From Patiria miniata (taxonomy: Eukaryota > Echinodermata > Asteroidea > Valvatida > Asterinidae): DNA of 64,000 bases. Both the position numbers and the translations under genes were made by a program. Within the stretch, counting starts at the first letter, position 1; every line of letters begins with the position of its first letter. Location of the stretch: positions 11,149,774-11,213,773 of the forward strand of contig NW_024037071.1 in assembly GCF_015706575.1 (NCBI RefSeq), given 5' to 3'. This document shows positions 55,039 through 64,000 of this stretch, piece after piece. The notes beneath the pieces are model-generated. The model did not search any database and was not told the DNA's origin. It worked only from the letters and a program-made list of their open reading frames with translations.

Positions 55039-55234
55039 ATGGATGCTTCACGCCGCTCAATTTACGTTGGATTGCCCAGAACCGAGTCGATTGAAAAGAA
55101 ATTGTCCGTCTTAGAAGATAAATTAACGATCTATTTTCAAAAGAGCAGATATGGCGATGTCGACAGTGTTTTGGTCATAAAGCCCGACAGAGGTGACAAA
55201 CTATGGATGGAAGTCACTTTCGACGAACCGTCCG
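55039..55234 (+). CDS. Orphan first exon of an RRM-like (PARP14/gene A-type) protein
   Basis: ATG at 55039 opens MDASRRSIYVGLP followed by LEDKLTIYFQKSRYGDVDSV and WMEVTFDEPS, then a strong phase-1 donor (TCCG/GTAAGTG) at 55235. Length, start position and phase match exon 1 of gene A (same VxLP start, same DK.xIYFQK helix, same phase-1 end). It lies on the opposite strand, so the family also faces right here. I found no second exon in the remaining 9 kb: either the first intron is long, the gene continues outside the window, or it is a broken copy. The upstream 400 bp carry the same kappaB-type module as gene A, which favours a real 5' end. Confidence 0.6.
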
Positions 55235-57230
55235 GTAAGTGGCCTGAACTTGACCATCTATTTTCAGAGGACCCGAGGGTGATTTCCACATGCATCCAAT
55301 ATTATAGTCAAATACGTGAAACATCACGTGACTGATAGGATAGTGGTGACTTTTGAAGGTTTGGATTTCCAGCGAAGATCGAATCGTATGTCGTTAGTAA
55401 CCGTTGATAATGATATTGCCGAAAACAAATATAACAGAATCATTTTGAAACTGACAGAAAACGTGTTTATAGAGAAAGATTTTCCCATGTGGGCAGCCGT
55501 CATGCAGGCACATTTTGTTTAACAATTGACACACTGTTTGCGGAGCCGGAATTCATCTTCCGTCCTTTCCTGTAAAGTATTCATAGGCCAAGCCAGGTTC
55601 GACCATGGAGCTATGGTTCGACTGCAGATACCAATCGTCGATGGTCAGCTGGGGGAATTCCCCACAGTTCATGGGGATCACGTAATTTCATATTGTAACA
55701 TCATCCAACCATGGAGGAATAAGAACATTCCTCCATGATCCAACATCTATGATCTAGCTAGCTGCGGCCGCGGGTATAGCTTTTTATTAACGAAGAAAAA
55801 GATTAACACAATGTGCGCCGAAAACGTTTAATTGCTCGTTGGAGGGCGCGTACGTGACACTAAACTTGTAATGATGGCAAAGAGTATCGATCGAATAATA
55901 AAACCAAAACTCACACTTCGTGAAACGTGATTCCGCTGTTGAATGGTCGCCATCGATCAACGAGTAGCTAAGTCTTGTTCACAATACATGCAGTAAAGGG
56001 TGGCTATGTACGGAGGCTGAAAACTACCACTTAGAAAATCAAAAGACATTTACCACTGGTGAAACAAGAGTCGGTCCATTAGTTCTCATGACATCGTAGA
56101 AAGGCGAATTCATAAAAAAAGTAATTTCGCTGCTAATGCTCGCCAAGCAGCCCGATATCCAAACTGAAATTTTTGAAATTATATTGAAGTATTTTCTTTC
56201 GGCGTGTTAATATGGCGCTTGCCATAAAGTTGAATGAGCGTGATCATCTGCACTCCACACGCACTTGGGCGTTCTGATCGGCAACACTTTTCTATGATTT
56301 TGAATGACCCAGGTTGTGTTTTCATTTAAAGCGTGTTCTGTAGGCGATTGCACTAGCTGTTCTATGGGCCGGCCATATTAAATTGAAAGCGAGGTAATAT
56401 CTTCATTTTTTGAACTTGCGAAGAGAATAATACAGATTGCCCTGATGAACGATTTAAAATGTGTCTTTAAACATACCATAATGTTTTAAGCCACATTGCA
56501 AACAAATTGAAAGTGAGGCTAGAATGAATGAATAGTCCGGCACCATCCCATTCAACAGTGCACAATTAATAAAATACTTTAAGGGAACACGACCAAAATG
56601 GCTTCCTTGCGAATTAGGAGAGTATTTCTGTTCGAAGATTCATTGAGCTGAGCAATTATGTAGCGGGTTCATCAGGAATGAGACCATTTTTCTGCAGGAG
56701 CTCGACGCGAAATCAGCGCAATTTGGTCTCTATACTCCTGGAGCCTAGGATGGAGAGACACAATTGTAGTAAAGTGTCTTGCCTAAGAACACAAGCACCT
56801 TTTTCCCTGTCTGTGTTGCGGGTTCGAACCCACGTATACCAGAGCACATGAGTCGAACTGATGAAACACCCCACTTGAATGAACATGTTTTGTAATACAA
56901 CAACGGGTTACGGAAGGGCCGATAGAAGGCACCCGCTGATTGGTCAGAATTTCGAAGTCAAGACGTAGTCTTGTCTTGTCTAATTAATCTCCGAATCTGC
57001 TCGCATATCATAGACTCTTGCTGTGCAAGGAGACATTCCATAGACTATACGTCTGAGCCGCAACCGTCATCAGGAACATTCCAGTCGCTGTTTCTTTTTT
57101 TTTTAGTTTCCTTTTTTTTTGCGCGCGCGCGACCTGAGTGCACCTGCGACGATATTCAAAATTCGACTTATCTGCGCCGAGACGGAACGTGTTCCCGAAA
57201 AAAATGAATCAATCGCAGTCGACTTTTGGG
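55235..57230. other. Possible first intron of the 55039 gene, or spacer
   Basis: I looked for a partner exon (phase-1 acceptor and a VL..H..G..L.V pattern) and found none. A SINE-like fragment with box B GCGGGTTCGAACCCACG lies at about 56745-56865. Confidence 0.45.
56745..56865 (+). mobile_element. SINE fragment
   Basis: AAGTGTCTTGCCTAAGAACA and then GGGTTCGAACCCAC form a recognisable SINE body with a tRNA-type box B. Both ends are lost. Confidence 0.5.
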
Positions 57231-57235
57231 ATATT

Positions 57236-57635
57236 CGTCACCGTTATGACGAAGTGACGAATCGCCCAAAACCGAGATTTTCTGAAATCTGAGATTTTGG
57301 GATATTTTAACATTTTATGATATCCTCTACATGATTACCAAATTTCGAGACACAACATTCCATCGTTCGTTAATTACGCTAATTGCACATAGTGTTGAAA
57401 GTGATTCACACTAGTTTTTCGTTTTGACGAAGGGACGAATCTCTATTTGTCACTTAGTCTCATTAATTTTACACGTGTGCTATATTTAGAAATATGAAGC
57501 CTCAACGATTTGCGTTTTGACGAAGTGACGAATCTGCGTTCTAAAATGTAAACATTTTATATACGCGCACGCTGTGTATATCATGCCTCATTTTTGTGAA
57601 GAAGTCGGTTTTCCGTTTTGACAAAGTGACGGATA
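57236..57635. repeat. Four spaced copies of a GTTTTGACGAAGTGACGAATC motif
   Basis: Copies at about 57241, 57420, 57511 and 57612 with 90-180 bp spacing and one to three changes each. The sequence between copies is not alike, so this is a motif repeat and not a simple tandem array. Confidence 0.6.
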
Positions 57636-58573
57636 TCTTTTGTAATAAATATCTTCTAAATAAACGTGATTTTATGAACTGAGAATTGTTTTTGGCTATT
57701 TAACTCCTGGGCTATTGTCTCAGTCATATATTTTTCAATTCTGGGAGAGAAAAGCACACAAAACTGCAAATTGGAAAATCCACCAACTTCAAACGTAATT
57801 TTCTCAAAACTCAGTTTTGCATCTGTGTGCACAGAATGCGTCACTTCAAGTCGTTTAATAGTTGTATGGGTTCTCTGTTGTCGGTCTTCTCTGAAACTTG
57901 GCTGAAACAATCCAATTCGCCTTTTAGTATCTATTCCATTCCTGGTTAACATGTCCGATGTCACCGATAAAGGGGTTTTCAAAAAGGTAGAAACAGGTAT
58001 ATCTCTGCAGACCCTTGTCCGACTGTGTGCATTTTTGTTGCAATTACTCAAAACCCAACAAATTTGTTTTTAAAATCCCATTTGTGTCCCTATTATAAAG
58101 TAAGAAGGAAATTTTCGGCTTAAAAAAAAAATATCTGTAGGCCAAAGATACTTCAAAGTGTTCGATCCGTATTTCTTTCCTGATCACAGAGAAATCGGTA
58201 AGACCGTTCAGGCTCGATAACTGGCATTAAAAGTCGGCATATGGAGCAGAAATAACAAAGTCTGGCAGTGACCTATATACCTCTGCAAATTGCAGGATAG
58301 TATGGCGCTTCATAATTCACCTAGTCTATAACAGAATGGTCTGTGATATGTGAGCAGATTTGCTGATTAATTAGGCAATATATGTACCCAACCACCTCTT
58401 GACCTCTTGAGCAAACAAAATGCTGTGGTCACGCGCCATGATGATGTTAGGCCTAAGCGATACGCGCCAAGCTTGTCTAGGTTTTATAGATCGATGCCCG
58501 GCCGTTGTATCACAAAATACCGGGCTCAAATTCACTGAATTTTTTACGAGCTCACACTCCTGTGCACCCATTC

Positions 58574-58895
58574 TCAAATTTGTATCCTTGTGGAGACATT
58601 CCTTTGTTCTCGTGTAGTAAAGTGTTCAATTTTGAAAGTGAAGTTTCAAAATGCTCTTATTTTAACCAGAATTAGTTTCTTTGGCTGAAATTTTGACTTA
58701 ATATCCCTTTTCTAAAACTCTTTCATTTGCGACAGATCAACCCACATTGGAAATTCCTAGTTTTTGAGTAAAACCCATATATCTATTTCGTGAAAACCTT
58801 GTGGAGACCTATTCATCTATAGAAATTGCCCTGTGGAGACCTTTACAATGTTTTGTTCCCTATTGTGTGTGTGTCTCCACAAGGATACGAATTTG
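58574..58895. mobile_element. MITE with CAAATTTGTATCCTTGTGGA ends
   Basis: CAAATTTGTATCCTTGTGGA at 58574 and TCCACAAGGATACGAATTTG at 58876-58895 are inverted copies with one difference. CTTGTGGAGACC recurs twice inside. Confidence 0.75.
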
Positions 58896-59516
58896 TAGTC
58901 ACGGCTTCCACCCATCTTTCAACCTTCAAGTTATATGGCCCACAAAATGCTCTAATAGCAAAGAATTTGAGGGTGCAAGAATTGTGATTTGGCCCGCGTA
59001 GGCAATTCTGGACCCATTTACAGGTCTGCACCCTTATAGGTACACTCCAACACGTGCTCATAGAATACAACACAAAATCGGAAGGAAAAAAGCGCCGCCT
59101 GGTGACGGTCAGGAGCAAGGCGGCAATGTGTTTTTCACTGAAAATTAAAGATTACGAATCCTAAGACAATTTTCTTTTCAAGTGTACGAAGGATAGCCCT
59201 AGCTGTCTTTTTTTAAATTCCCCTCCCCCAAACCACCCCTAAAATGGTTTCCAATCTGCTGGCCCAGGTCTTAATGTAGGCCCCCGCTCTATGCAAAATA
59301 GGCCCACAAGTTGGTATTTTTTGTGAACGAAATCCCCCGCGTTGGAACTTCGAAGCCACATTAGTCACAAATTTATGCTCCACCTCCAGAGATATTTCTA
59401 AAACCTGTCGTAATATAGGCCGTAATTAGGACCTCTTAATCAAAATTACCTGTGGTATCACATAATAATGAGTGTACAGCTTTTTGGTGGTTTGCACCCT
59501 TTTGGCAGTGCTGACA

Positions 59517-60199
59517 GGTAATTCTGTCCCCCCTGGTAAATGTGTCCCCCCGGACACATTTACCGGCTCGTGACCCGGTAAATGTGTCCGGGAGAAACTT
59601 TTACCTAGGTAGATTTGTCCCCCTCCAGGTAAAAATGTCCCCCTGCCCAACGGTGAAAGTGTCCCTCTGGTTAATGTGTGCAGTATGTACTGAGAGCAGC
59701 AGCGTGTCGCGCGCGCCAGTACATATTGCAAGATATGTGGCAGTGATTATCACATGTGTACATATGCGTCTCCCTCTACAATAGAAATTCATCCAATAGG
59801 ACATTTCGTTACGCGCTACGATGGGAACACAGACCAATCCAAGTAGGCGTTGTATCAATGAGGCGAGGGCCATCGCCATGCATCGCCGCATGATTGACCT
59901 ATCGCCGTAGAATCGCGATAGATTTCACCGTACTCCAAATCGAAACATTGTGTTCACGTATCATGTATTAAATAGACCAAATTAAATATTTTTATATTCA
60001 TGAAGGGCAGACTAAAAGTCCAAAATGTATACATGTACCTTGTAGAGTGAATTCATAAAAACAATAAAGAGAACTGGCCTTCCGGGTTTAAAGAGGGGGA
60101 CAAAAAAAACCTGGGGGACAGAATTAACGGGCCGGAGAGGACACTTTTACCTAGGTAATTCTGTCCCCCCGGACAGTTTTACCGGGGGACAGAATTACC
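59517..60199. mobile_element. MITE with GGTAATTCTGTCCCCC ends and sub-terminal repeats
   Basis: GGTAATTCTGTCCCCC and GGGGGACAGAATTACC at the two ends. Near each end many GGTAAATGTGTCC / GGACACATTTACC copies occur in both orientations. No coding part. Confidence 0.8.
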
Positions 60200-60450
60200 T
60201 ACCACAGCGGCACCGATGGCGGCGCCCTGAGCTGGGTCGCATGAAATTCGCATGCTCGGATACATGTACTAAAGTGCAGACTGTGACGTGTTAACACACG
60301 TGAACATTCTGATCCTCAGATTCGCTCGTACCCCCGCCCTGTTTGTCCTTTTTGTCAAATTGAGTTGTAGTTTAGAAAATGTTCCGAACTATTTGGATGC
60401 GGTATTATAATTGAAAATACGTCAGCGGAAGGCAAAACCCAATATAGTCG

Positions 60451-61063
60451 TGTTCCCTAACGTGGCGCACTTCGAAGCTTACCCAACTTACCTCGTGTAG
60501 TGTTGCCAAACCTCTTTGTTGACAAACTTCAAATTAATGCAATGAAATACTAGTACTTTTACCTTATCAATGCTTGCTATTTTACCTCTATGAACAATTT
60601 CAGTTTCATAAAATTTAATCCGAAATTCAAAAACGGTGGTGTCCGGAAATTGGGCACAAATTGGCGGAGTGTTCCCTAACGTGGCGCACTTGAATAAATC
60701 TTGGAAAATTCCAAATTAACACTTACGAATTCCTGTAAACTTGATAAATTCTGATAAATAATTAATATCTTTACTTACATACCCAGCCAAATGTTTGTCA
60801 GAAAATTATTTTCTTATTTTTCAGGGCATTTTCAAAGGGTTCACTTTGCACTTGAAAATAAAATCGGAAAATCACGCCAAAATATCTTTTCCTTCTAACT
60901 TTGTTACGGGTAAATAAACTCGCGATTTATGAACAGGACCGTTTTAGAACTTGATGAAGTTTCACTTTCTGTGAAATTTCAGTTTAAAATTTTGCTCTAG
61001 GTAGGCGCTACCGGCGAAAAATCCAAGTGCGCCACGTTAGGGGCCGCGCCACGTTAGGGTACA
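60451..61063. mobile_element. MITE with TGTTCCCTAACGTGGCG ends
   Basis: The left end TGTTCCCTAACGTGGCGCAC has a second copy at about 60670. The right end has GTGCGCCACGTTAGGGG (about 61028) and CGCCACGTTAGGGTACA (61047-61063). The ends are duplicated, so this may be two elements or one with sub-terminal repeats. Confidence 0.7.
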
Positions 61064-61791
61064 TCAACAATACAACATGAATGATATCTCTTTGTAATAA
61101 CATCTACACGTAGTCAATAAAAAAACCGCCTAGAGAAATATTAAAACTTCGGAATGAAAATTATGATGAACGAAATAGTAGTTTAGTCCCTGGTGGACCG
61201 TTCTGGAGTTTGATCTACAACTGTACAAGGTACTCATTCTTATAACATTCCACAGCTGCATGTCTATTATCAGCCTCCGTAAAAAAAGTCATTCTCTGGT
61301 GCATGTGTTTTACTTTTAATTAAGCGCGTAACAATGCAGTTTTTATTTTATTCTGTCAAAAGCGAAGGTCTGGGAGCCACGTGAGTATCTGTATCCTCGA
61401 TCCGCCTATTTCTGCGCAGATAAGGCTTTGCAACCAGATAGCTTAAACATAGCCCCATAAATGTGGCCTATTTACTGGACTGCCTCCGTAAACATAGGCC
61501 ACACAATGACACATCCACTTGTACAAAAATCGTGTCGATTTTGCCAAATTTGGGGCTAGCTTAAACATATCAAAGCAACCACTGTTCCTCAAAGCTTAAG
61601 ATCATCCACCTTACTGGTTAACAAAGCGAAATGTTTGGCTATGGAGGTAGGAATAGATGGTTCGGCGTTGCAAACAATTCCTGCCTAGGCTAATTTTACG
61701 CAGTCTAGTAGTGGATGCTGAAAATCTGTGCTGTCCGTAGTCTGGTTCCCAGACCGAAAGATCCCGACTATTCCTGATGAATCGTAGCCTC

Positions 61792-62567
61792 CAACCTCGT
61801 CCCCAGTGCTTACTTTATTTCCAACCTCGTTTCCAATAGTAAGCCCCGCATAGGAAACTTTCTTCCTGTATCCTGATTCTATACCGTTATGGATTTATAT
61901 CGTGTACATGGCGTTGTTATTCACAACGTGCAGTACGTGTTTTCACTCATTTCCTTCCCAAATTGTTCATAATATTATGAAATGTGATACTGCATGTTGT
62001 CTTGATAAGATCGTAACATTTAATTTTAAAAATCGTGACGAGGTTGGGTAGCCTCAACCTCTTACCCAGGGTGTCGAGCAGACTACGCGCCCATCACTAC
62101 CTGTTCTCTCACCCTGTTATTGGGTCATTTGCATGTGCAAGATTTTTGAACACGTATGCAAATGAGGAATAGTCTGGTGCCTGCATGTGCGTTACATTAG
62201 CATTTGTTTTTGTATGCAGTGTCTGGGGTAAAAACACAGTCAATTCATAGCAGCGCGAGCATGGCGTGAGTTACGAAAACACTATTTTTATTCAATTAAA
62301 CTGTTACCATCTTAAAAACAATATGCAGTATCACATTTCATATTAATATTAACAAACTTGAAAGGAAATTAATATTTTTGAGAAGGCGTCGACGAATGAT
62401 CGCGAAAACCCGTACTGCCCGTTGTGAATAACAACACCAAGTACACGATAAAAATCCATTACTAGCCAATTGCGGTATCGAATCAGGATACAGGAACAAA
62501 GTTTCCTATCCAGGGTTTACTATTGGAAACCGTGTTGGAAATAAAGTAAGCACTGGGGACGAGGTTG
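61792..62567. mobile_element. Inner foldback element with about 240-bp arms
   Basis: CAACCTCGTCCCCAGTGCTT and its partner AAGCACTGGGGACGAGGTTG at 62547-62567. The arms share CCTGTATCCTGATTC, TATCGTGTACNTGGNGTTGT and GAAATGTGATACTGCAT. The arms have diverged by indels. Confidence 0.75.
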
Positions 62568-62815
62568 CGGTAGCTCCGGTTATACAATGTATTACAATTT
62601 ACATCACGTGACTAAAACGGGAGGAATTCCTCCTTTTTCCGAAAATTTCTGAAGTTTGCCGAAGTCGTTTCGTCGACAATCGGATAGCGCCGAGTATATA
62701 ATATAGGTTAATTAACTGCTAATTGCTTATTAATTTTATTTTAAATGAGTTGATAATTAATATTCATTGTTTTCATATAGAAAACTTGAAATTCAACGAC
62801 GATTTTGTGCATCAA

Positions 62816-62943
62816 ACTTTTTGCTGCGTCATGTACAATTTTGAATTTGACGACCGTTACCGAGATTTTCCAAAACTCGGTTTTCATTCGGGCGAACTTT
62901 TTGCTGCGTCATGTACAATTTTGAATTTGACGACCGTTCGGCT
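62816..62943. repeat. Tandem duplication of an 80-bp piece
   Basis: CTTTTTGCTGCGTCATGTAC with AATTTTGAATTTGACGACCG occurs at 62816 and again at 62897, without any change over about 44 bp. Confidence 0.85.
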
Positions 62944-63765
62944 CTGCCTGCTAACAGTGCTATTTGGTTCCCTAATTTTGAAGATTCCAGATCAACATTA
63001 CTCAATTTTATCTTACAATAACATCAAACTGTTTTATCATAACTGTATGATATTACGAAGCAAGTGATTTATTTATTGATCAGAACATTAAAAGCTACAA
63101 GTGATAAAGCGAAATCGGAAACCTTTGAAAAAGGGCCATTAATGTCATGCTTATTTTTAGCCACGGAGGCTGCCTGACCTACAATTTAAGACGTGAGCGT
63201 CGGGAATAATTGTCAGGTCTGGGAACCAGACTATGCTGTCCAGGCCATGTAACTCGATATAATATTAAAAATAAACATTTTTTTAATAACTTAGACTTCT
63301 TGGCTTAGGAAAATATATTTCCTTGAGCTTTTCAAACATAATTTCTTTCTTTTTCCTTTCTTTTTTCAATGCCAATACACTTTTCATAATTTCAAGATTA
63401 TATTCAATATCCTAACGGTTGAATGATTACAAAGGCCTAGGCCCTATACCTATTTACATAGCTTTAGTAACTCAAGCTTAACAAGCTCGTCGGAAATTAA
63501 CATCCTGATGAGCTTGTTAAGCTGGAGTTACTCAAGCTAATGTTTACCAGTTTACATAAATACATTTGATACATATTTTAATAGGCCTAGGCCTACCTAT
63601 TAAATGTAGATCCCAATGATATTGTTATTCTGAGAATCCCAATCAACAGAGATAATTTTCATGATGTCAGATTTTAAAAGTTAGGCCTATGACCAAAAAA
63701 GTCCAAAATAATATAAGAAATGTGTCTTTTTGGTTGCACTGTAAATTACAGCTTTCAGGTCAACT

Positions 63766-63918
63766 CGGTCCGAGTCAACTCGGTCGTAACCAACTCGATC
63801 CATGACTGACTCGGTCCGTGGCCAACTCGGTCCGTGACCAACTCAGTCCGTAACCAACTCGGTCCGTGACAGACTCGGTCGGTGACCAACTCGGTCCATA
63901 ACCAGCTCGGTCCCTATG
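63766..63918. repeat. Minisatellite, 18-bp unit
   Basis: About eight copies of AACTCGGTCCGTGACC(A/G)(A)C-like units with few changes. No spacers, so not CRISPR-like. Confidence 0.9.
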
Positions 63919-64000
63919 GGAAAATGTACGCAAAAAAGATCGCATTTTTGTGTAACACCCCTTCGCTGAGCTGAGGTACAGTTGCGTGGACAATCAAAAA

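Larger units (their letters stand above)
61738..63233. mobile_element. Outer foldback element, TAGTCTGGTTCCCAGACC ends
   Basis: TAGTCTGGTTCCCAGACC (61738) and GGTCTGGGAACCAGACTA (63216-63233) are exact inverted ends of 18 bp. It contains another foldback (61792-62567) and an 80-bp direct duplication. Confidence 0.8.

Noticed and set aside
57656-58051. 131-codon open frame on the minus strand
   Set aside because: No recognisable domain, no splice context and no paralogue in the window; probably chance in low-stop sequence.
63766-63918. CRISPR-like array
   Set aside because: Units are contiguous without unique spacers and the DNA is animal; it is a minisatellite.

Overview
The window looks like nuclear DNA of a marine invertebrate animal, most likely a deuterostome. 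An echinoderm is my best guess, but hemichordate or amphioxus cannot be excluded. The grounds are GT-AG introns, a vertebrate-like Deltex/PARP14 family of immune genes, CR1/L2-type LINEs, a tRNA-derived SINE and very many small inverted-repeat transposons. No operon-like or bacterial structure is present.

The core is a small tandem gene family on the minus strand. Gene A (30241 down to 17513) can be assembled into 13 exons whose lengths and phases all agree, giving 1808 codons with no stop. Its order is four PARP14/NMI-type RRM-like modules, a KH-like region, a fifth RRM-like module, a second KH-like region, a macrodomain, a C3HC4 RING and a Deltex C-terminal (DTC) domain. Gene B (46969 down to 41386) is a paralogue of its 3' half in five exons and 1012 codons. 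It starts at the fifth RRM-like module. In vertebrates the comparable functions are spread over PARP9 (macrodomains), DTX3L (KH-like, RING, DTC) and PARP14 (RRM, KH, macro). Here they sit on one chain, which suggests an E3 ligase that reads ADP-ribose and ubiquitylates within a single polypeptide, probably in an innate immune or DNA damage response.

Two further broken DTC-type genes (psi-C1 at 175-10973 and psi-C3 at 31170-35340) each lie just to the left of a live gene. The arrangement [pseudogene, spacer, live gene] therefore occurs twice, at about 1-23.9 kb and 30.4-47.2 kb, as a large old tandem duplication. Non-coding spacer of 3.5 kb is shared between the units. The second unit stops about 230 bp upstream of the gene B start, which explains why gene B lacks the first eight exons of gene A. 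A related RRM-like first exon faces right at 55039. It shares a compact NF-kappaB plus ACGCAATACC promoter module with gene A, which supports co-regulated immune expression.

Everything else is transposon-rich spacer: three LINE fragments, a SINE, about twenty foldback or MITE-type elements (several nested, some with clear TSDs), minisatellites and long palindromes. From 55.3 to 64 kb I see no convincing gene.
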